From the NCBI RefSeq assembly GCF_049727805.1, contig NZ_JBCNYA010000007.1:78612-142611 (forward strand): a stretch of DNA of 64,000 bases, given 5' to 3'. A program made the translations under genes and the position numbers. Origin of the DNA: Frateuria_A sp049727805. Its GTDB lineage: Bacteria > Pseudomonadota > Gammaproteobacteria > Xanthomonadales > Rhodanobacteraceae. A model generated the notes under the pieces. The model saw only the letters and a list, made by a program, of their open reading frames with translations, had not been told where the DNA came from and ran no database searches. Below, one piece after another: positions 59,511-64,000 of the stretch. Within the stretch, counting starts at the first letter, position 1, and every line of letters begins with the position of its first letter.

Positions 59511-60854
59511 ATGGCGCGCCCTCTGGCGCTCGGGGCGCAGGCCGCCGACAGCGACACGTGGAAGTTGCCGGTCGCCGTGAAGAAACTCGACAACGGCATG
59601 ACCGTGGTGGTGTCCGAAGACCACAGCTCGCCGACCGTCGGCATCAGCATGGTCTATCACGTCGGCATGCGGCTGGAGCCGCAGAACCGCACCGGCTTCG
59701 CCCACCTGTTCGAGCACCTGATGTTCGAGGGCACACCGGACGCGCCCAAGGGCACCTTCGAGCGCGTGATCCAGGGCGGTGGTGGCGTGTTCAACGGCTC
59801 GACCCGCGCCGACTACACCAACTACATCGCCTCGGCGCCCTCCTCCGCGCTGGCGCCGATCCTGTGGCTGGAGGCCGACCGCATGAAGTCGCTCGACTTC
59901 AGCGCGAAGAACCTGGCCAACCAGCAGAACGTGGTGAAGGAAGAGATTCGCGTCAACGTGAAGAACCAGCCCTACGGCCTGTTCTTCTGGACCGACCTCA
60001 ATGCGCTTGCCTTCGACAAGTGGGCCAACAAGCACGACGGCTACGGCTCGTTCAAGGACCTCGACCACGCCAGCATCGCGGACGTGAAGACCTTCCACGA
60101 CACGTTCTACCAGCCGGCCAACGCCGTGCTCGGCATCGCCGGCGACGTGACGCCGGAGCAAGCCTTCAAGCTCGCGCAGCAGTACTTCGACAAGGTTCCC
60201 GCGCGCGCCCTGCCCAAGCGCCCGGACGTTTCCGAGCCGCTCAACACCAAGCCGCGCCATGCCGAGGAAACCGACGCGCTGGCCAAGGTGCCGGCGCTGG
60301 CCGTCGGCTGGAAGATGCCGCCGCGCGGCAGCGCCGACCAGGTGCCGATGATGGTCCTGTCGCAGTTGCTGGTGGGCGACGACGCCTCGCGCTTCTACCA
60401 GGGCCTGGTCAAGGGCCGCCAGTTGCTGCTCAACATCGAGGGCGGCATGAACTTCCCGCTGGGTGACGGCAGCGACTATGCCGGCCCTGCGTTGCTGGGC
60501 CTGTTCGCCATTTACAAACCCAACGCGACGCCGGACCAGGTGCTCGCCGCGCTCGACGAGGAAATCTCCAAGATCGCCGATGGCGGCGTGGACGAGGCCA
60601 CGCTGGCGGGCGTGAAGACCAAGATGCTGTCCGAGTGGTACGGCGGCCTGGAGTCGTTCCTCGGTCGCGCCGATACGCTGGCCAAGCTGCAGACGCTGTG
60701 GGGCGACGCCAACGTCGCCAACAAGATGCCCGGCTGGATCCAGGCGGTGACCGCCGCCGACATCCAGCGCGTAGCGCGCACCTATCTCACCGACGCCAAC
60801 CGCAGCGTGGTCGTGCGCCGTCCCGTCGCCGCCGCGAAAGCCCCTGCCAAGTGA
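59511..60854 (+). CDS. M16 zinc protease, catalytic subunit, with truncated signal peptide
   Basis: The 447-residue protein is an M16B protease: inverted zinc motif HLFEH (in GFAHLFEHLMFEG), the later Glu in NVVKEEIRVNVKN, and the C-terminal half with the LLVGDDASRFYQGLVK region. Its mate at 60863 lacks the zinc motif; together they should form the two-subunit chamber. The N terminus is only MARPLALGAQAADS, about half of a normal signal peptide, and the repeat ends seven bases earlier. Loss of the original start by repeat insertion is a good explanation, so export may be impaired. Confidence 0.85.
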   Translation: MARPLALGAQAADSDTWKLPVAVKKLDNGMTVVVSEDHSSPTVGISMVYHVGMRLEPQNRTGFAHLFEHLMFEGTPDAPKGTFERVIQGGGGVFNGSTRADYTNYIASAPSSALAPILWLEADRMKSLDFSAKNLANQQNVVKEEIRVNVKNQPYGLFFWTDLNALAFDKWANKHDGYGSFKDLDHASIADVKTFHDTFYQPANAVLGIAGDVTPEQAFKLAQQYFDKVPARALPKRPDVSEPLNTKPRHAEETDALAKVPALAVGWKMPPRGSADQVPMMVLSQLLVGDDASRFYQGLVKGRQLLLNIEGGMNFPLGDGSDYAGPALLGLFAIYKPNATPDQVLAALDEEISKIADGGVDEATLAGVKTKMLSEWYGGLESFLGRADTLAKLQTLWGDANVANKMPGWIQAVTAADIQRVARTYLTDANRSVVVRRPVAAAKAPAK

Positions 60855-60862
60855 GGACCGCC

Positions 60863-62281
60863 ATGAAAACGAACAAGACGTTCAAGCTGCTCGCGCTGGC
60901 CGTGAGCCTTTCGCTGGCCGGTTTCGCGCAGGCTTCCACCCAGCCGCTACCGAAGGACCTGCCCGCCTACGGCCCGGAAAAGCCGCTGCCCACGCCGCAG
61001 ATCCAGCAACGCACGCTGCCCAACGGACTGACCGTATGGGTAGTGCCGCGAGAAGGCTTGCCCAAGGTCAACGTGGAACTCGCGGTGCTGGGCGGCACGG
61101 CTGCCGATGACGCCGCCACGCCGGCGATGTCCGAAATGGTCGCGCGCCTGCTCCACGAAGGCACCGCCACGCGCAGCTCGCTCCAGATCGCCGAAACGCT
61201 GCGCTCGATCGGCGGCGACTACCACAGCGGCGCCTTTGCCGATGCGATCACCATCCGCGCCGACGCGCTGGCCTCGCACGCGCCCGAACTGATCGCGCTG
61301 GTGGCCGACACCGCCCTGCATCCGAGCTTCCCGGCCAAGGAAGTGGCGCTGGCCCAGGCCAACGCCATGCAGGAGCTGAAGGTGCAGGAATCGAGCCCGG
61401 CCTGGCAGGCGCAGCGCGCGTTCGACCATGCCGCCTTCGGCTCGCATCCGTATTCGCGCGACTCGCTCAGCGAGGCCAGCGTGCAGGCGAGCAAGCCCGA
61501 AGCCCTGCGCGCGCTGCACGATGCGCGCTTCCAGCCCGACCGTGCGCTGCTGGTGATCGTCGGCCGCATCGACGCCGAACAGGCGTTCAAGCTGGCCAGC
61601 GAGCAGTTCGGCGGCTGGAAGTCCGACGGCAGGAAGCTGGCGACCACCGTCCCGGCGCCAAGCGAATCGGCGGCCAAGCGCCTGATCGTGCCGCGCGCGG
61701 GCGCCGTGCAGAGCAACATCCGCTACGGCCGCCCGGTGATCGCCGCGAGCAATCCCGACTTCATCCCGCTCACGGTCGCCGACACCATCCTCGGCGGCGG
61801 CTTCACCAGTCGCATCACGCAGGACATCCGCGAGGACAAGGGCTATTCCTACAGCCCGTTCTCCTCCTTCGACGCCCAGCGCGCCGGCGGCAGCGCCTAT
61901 GCACGCGTCGACGTGCGCAACGAGGTCACCGGCGCCACCCTGCAGGAGCTGACCAAGCTTTACGACAGCATGGCCACGCAGGCGCCCAGCACGGAGGAGC
62001 TGACCGGCGCCAAGCGGCTGGTCGGCGGCATCTACCTGCTGCGCAACCAGATCCAGAGCGCGCTCACCGCGACGCTGGCCGGCTACTGGATCGACGGCCT
62101 GCCGCCGGACTTCCTGAGCCGTTACGTGGCCGAGGCCAACAGGGTCACCGCCGACCAGGTGCAGGCCATGGGGCGCAAGTACTTCGCCGCCAAGGACCAG
62201 AGCATCGTGGTGGTCGGTGATCCGAAGGCGATCGACGCGCAGCTCAAGCCGTTCGGCACCTTCGAGGTGTTCAAGCCCTGA
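60863..62281 (+). CDS. M16-family protein, non-catalytic subunit
   Basis: The 472-residue protein has a complete signal peptide (LLALAVSLSLAGFAQAS) and the M16 fold (LPNGLTVWVVPREGLPKVNVELAV, ADTILGGGFTSRITQDIREDKGYSYSP). At the zinc-site position the sequence is MVARLLHEGTATRS, so the HxxEH motif is lost. The R/Y-type residues used to bind substrate (DKGYSYSP) are kept. It is the partner of the zinc-bearing subunit encoded eight bases upstream, as in bacterial M16B heterodimers. Confidence 0.88.
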   Translation: MKTNKTFKLLALAVSLSLAGFAQASTQPLPKDLPAYGPEKPLPTPQIQQRTLPNGLTVWVVPREGLPKVNVELAVLGGTAADDAATPAMSEMVARLLHEGTATRSSLQIAETLRSIGGDYHSGAFADAITIRADALASHAPELIALVADTALHPSFPAKEVALAQANAMQELKVQESSPAWQAQRAFDHAAFGSHPYSRDSLSEASVQASKPEALRALHDARFQPDRALLVIVGRIDAEQAFKLASEQFGGWKSDGRKLATTVPAPSESAAKRLIVPRAGAVQSNIRYGRPVIAASNPDFIPLTVADTILGGGFTSRITQDIREDKGYSYSPFSSFDAQRAGGSAYARVDVRNEVTGATLQELTKLYDSMATQAPSTEELTGAKRLVGGIYLLRNQIQSALTATLAGYWIDGLPPDFLSRYVAEANRVTADQVQAMGRKYFAAKDQSIVVVGDPKAIDAQLKPFGTFEVFKP

Positions 62282-62400
62282 GCCCGCTGCGGCCGCCGGC
62301 GTTGCCGGCGGTCGCGCGCGTGCACGGTCATCGCCTTCACGCCCGCACGACGGCTGGGCGGACGAAATCGGGAATCCCGACCGCGGCAGAGGCCAAGGCC

Positions 62401-62778
62401 ATGCAAAACCCCGTCGGCTGGTTCGAGATCTACGTGCAGGACATGCCCCGCGCGAAAGCCTTCTACGAGGCGGTGCTCGCCGTGAAGCTGGAAAAGCTGG
62501 AGGCACCCGACTCCAGCCCGCTGGAGATGTGGGCCTTCCCCATGCAGCAGGACGGTACGGGGGCAGCCGGCGCGCTGGTGAAGATGGAAGGCGTGCCGTC
62601 CGGCGGTAACAGCACGCTGGTCTATTTCTCCTGTCAGGACTGCGCCGTGGAAGCCGGCCGCGCCGCCGCAAAGGGTGGCAAGGTCATGAAGGAGAAGTTC
62701 GCGATCGGGCCGTATGGGTTCATCGCACTGGTGGTGGACACCGAAGGCAACATGATCGGCCTGCATTCCATGCAATGA
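62401..62778 (+). CDS. VOC-family protein
   Basis: The 125-residue protein has the VOC fold with NPVGWFEIYVQDMPRAKAFYEAVLAVKL and IGPYGFIALVVDTEGNMIGLHSMQ, typical of small stand-alone glyoxalase-like proteins. Role unknown. Start at 62401 is chosen at the beginning of the domain, discarding 33 unconserved residues of the frame. It stands alone, convergent with the Nudix gene. Confidence 0.85.
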   Translation: MQNPVGWFEIYVQDMPRAKAFYEAVLAVKLEKLEAPDSSPLEMWAFPMQQDGTGAAGALVKMEGVPSGGNSTLVYFSCQDCAVEAGRAAAKGGKVMKEKFAIGPYGFIALVVDTEGNMIGLHSMQ

Positions 62779-62800
62779 ACCGAAGTGGCCGGCCGCCGGC

Positions 62801-63295
62801 TCAAAGGCGGCTGTAGGACCACGACTGCATCCGGCCATCCTTGTACGGCATCACGCCGTGAAACGGGCGCGGGTCCTCGTCGAACACCAGCGGCAGGAAA
62901 TGCCGGTCGCCTTCCCACATCGGCAGCTCCATCAGCCGGGCGCGCGGCACCCACTCCAGCGTGCCTTCGTGGTTGCCGGCCAGGCAGCGGCCCTCGAAGC
63001 CGTCGATCAGGAAGATGAAGCCCAGCCAGTCCTCGCCGTGCTTGCCGAACCCGGGCCAGTTGAGCGTGCCGCGCAGGCGCATCGAGGTGCACTCGATGCC
63101 GGCCTCCTCGCGGATCTCGCGGCGCATGCAGGCGGCGATGTCCTCGCCCGGCTCCATCTTGCCGCCCAGGCCGTTGTACTTGCCCAGGTGCTGGTCGTCC
63201 GGCCGCGCGTTGCGGTGGATCATCAGCACCCGGTCGCGGTCGGGCGAGAGCACGTAGCCGAGGGTGGCGACGATGGGGCAGTAGGCGGTCGACAT
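62801..63295 (-). CDS. Nudix hydrolase (8-oxo-dGTP diphosphatase-like)
   Basis: The 164-residue enzyme carries the Nudix box GGKMEPGEDIAACMRREIREEAGIE. It starts with a strand like those of 8-oxo-dGTPases (VATLGYVLSPDRDRVLMIHRNARPDD), and the family-typical NGLGGKMEPGE occurs. The C-terminal FHGVMPYKDGRMQSWSY resembles the YtkD/MutT-like group. Probably sanitises oxidised nucleotides. ATG 63295. Confidence 0.88.
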   Translation of the reverse strand: MSTAYCPIVATLGYVLSPDRDRVLMIHRNARPDDQHLGKYNGLGGKMEPGEDIAACMRREIREEAGIECTSMRLRGTLNWPGFGKHGEDWLGFIFLIDGFEGRCLAGNHEGTLEWVPRARLMELPMWEGDRHFLPLVFDEDPRPFHGVMPYKDGRMQSWSYSRL

Positions 63296-63396
63296 CGGCG
63301 GGCTGGCAGTGGCAAAGCGAGGAGTGTAGCGCCGCGACTGAACGCGCGCCGCGCACACACTTGCGCCTGTCGCGCCCGGGCGGCGACCATCGGGGG

Positions 63397-64000
63397 ATGA
63401 TCCGCCTCGCCCCTCGCCTCCCGCTGCTGTCGATCGTTTCCCTGCTGCTGGCCGCGCTGGCCGGCTGCGCGCCGCAGGCGCGCGCACTGGACAGCGAGAT
63501 ACGCGCGTTCGAGGGGCAGAACTACCGCGTGGTCAGCATCGACCTCAAGCGCGAGCCGCTCAGCCTGCACTGGCGCGATCCGGGCAGCGACGAGCCGTTC
63601 GGCACCATCGACAGCCTGCGCCAGTGGGGCGAGGCGCGCGGCAGGCGGCTGCTGTTCGCCGCCAACGCCGGCATCTACGACGCGGCGTTCAAGCCGCTGG
63701 GCCTGTACGTGGAGGACGGCAAGGCGCTGGTGCCGCTGAACATGGCGCACGGCAATCCGGCCTCGGGCAATTTCTCGCTGCTGCCCAACGGCGTGTTCGC
63801 GATCTATCCGGATGGCCAGGCCGCGGTGGAGACCAGCGCGCAGTTCAAGGCGGACGGGCGCAAGGCGCGCTGGGCGACGCAGTCGGGGCCGATGCTGGTG
63901 ATCGACGGCAGGATCAATCCCGCCTTCGTGCACGATTCGGACAGCCTCAAGTGGCGCAGCGGCGTGTGCGCGCGCACGCCGCACGAGGTGGTGTTCGCAG
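63397..64000 (+). CDS. Phosphodiester glycosidase-family lipoprotein (3' partial)
   Basis: The gene runs off the end of the window after about 201 codons. It starts with a lipoprotein signal (SLLLAALAGC). The family domain follows: YRVVSIDLKREPLSLHWRDP, LFAANAGIYDAAFKPLGLYVEDGKALVPLN, FAIYPDGQAAVETSAQF and ATQSGPMLVIDGRINPAF (the conserved QSGPMLV motif of YigE/NAGPA-type proteins). Such proteins cleave sugar phosphodiesters or are of unknown substrate. It diverges from the Nudix gene. Confidence 0.83.
   Translation, partial: MIRLAPRLPLLSIVSLLLAALAGCAPQARALDSEIRAFEGQNYRVVSIDLKREPLSLHWRDPGSDEPFGTIDSLRQWGEARGRRLLFAANAGIYDAAFKPLGLYVEDGKALVPLNMAHGNPASGNFSLLPNGVFAIYPDGQAAVETSAQFKADGRKARWATQSGPMLVIDGRINPAFVHDSDSLKWRSGVCARTPHEVVFA

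Noticed and set aside
60863..62281. Second M16 gene as a pseudogene because HxxEH is missing
   Set aside because: The frame is complete with a good signal peptide and conserved substrate-binding motifs. Loss of the zinc site is normal for the partner subunit of M16B pairs.

Overview
The window is very G+C-rich DNA with dense, mostly short-spaced genes, typical of a free-living gammaproteobacterium. Family content (Bpt leucyltransferase, PurT, a MinCDE operon, GldG-type ABC exporter, paired M16 proteases) and the abundance of small dispersed palindromes suggest the order Xanthomonadales (Lysobacterales), probably Rhodanobacteraceae. That placement is inference; no rRNA gene is present to confirm it. 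There is no sign of a prophage, integrase, insertion-sequence transposase or CRISPR array. The gene content is largely core metabolism, envelope and regulation.

Layout. 0-11.4 kb: end of a Rieske ring-hydroxylating oxygenase, an amino-acid permease, a divergent LysR/LysE pair with a visible operator, an FMN reductase, an acyltransferase, a hotdog thioesterase, a GNAT enzyme, ChrA, a YncE-like propeller, then a small hydrolase and RlmKL. 11.4-17.8 kb: AmpD-like amidase, repeat element A, TesB, a small membrane protein, a tRNA 3'-half-like sequence, Bpt, an FMN-dependent glutamate-synthase-like enzyme and PurT. 17.8-23.5 kb: a transglutaminase, an SPFH / 25-residue membrane peptide / Arc-like operon, and a copper module (SCO, PCu(A)C, CtaG). 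23.6-31.6 kb: repeat element B, a GldG/permease/ATPase ABC exporter, a membrane SRPBCC protein with a clear terminator, and a NarL-type two-component pair. 31.7-38.3 kb: GNAT-minC-minD-minE, a putative HExxH protein, ChaB, a 3-methyladenine glycosylase and a DUF5916 protein. 38.3-47.4 kb: MFS exporter, fluoride riboswitch with crcB-DUF190-cfa, a CadC-like TPR regulator, a TraB/GumN protein and small exported proteins including a VanY peptidase. 47.4-64 kb: a 2035-residue exported protein with two von Willebrand A domains, parC, small regulators and VOC proteins, a split lipoate ligase, an M16 protease pair, a Nudix hydrolase and a partial phosphodiester glycosidase.

The most unusual material is the dispersed repeats. 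Three families are visible. R1 has a CTCTCCCC/GGGGAGAG core hairpin. R2 is a doublet of GGTGGGCTTCAGCCCACC palindromes. R3 has a CCTTCCCCCG/CGGGGGAAGG hairpin. Two nearly equal-length composite elements (about 520 bp, at 12 and 24 kb) carry R1 at both ends in direct orientation, a short tandem array and a conserved core. The core hairpin differs between the copies by compensatory pair changes, so the structure itself seems to be maintained. Repeats also supply stop codons to two genes and the ribosome binding site to an M16 protease whose signal peptide looks truncated.

The largest unexplained gene is the two-VWA-domain protein, which sits in a run of secreted proteins and whose 3' end looks less G+C-rich than the rest.
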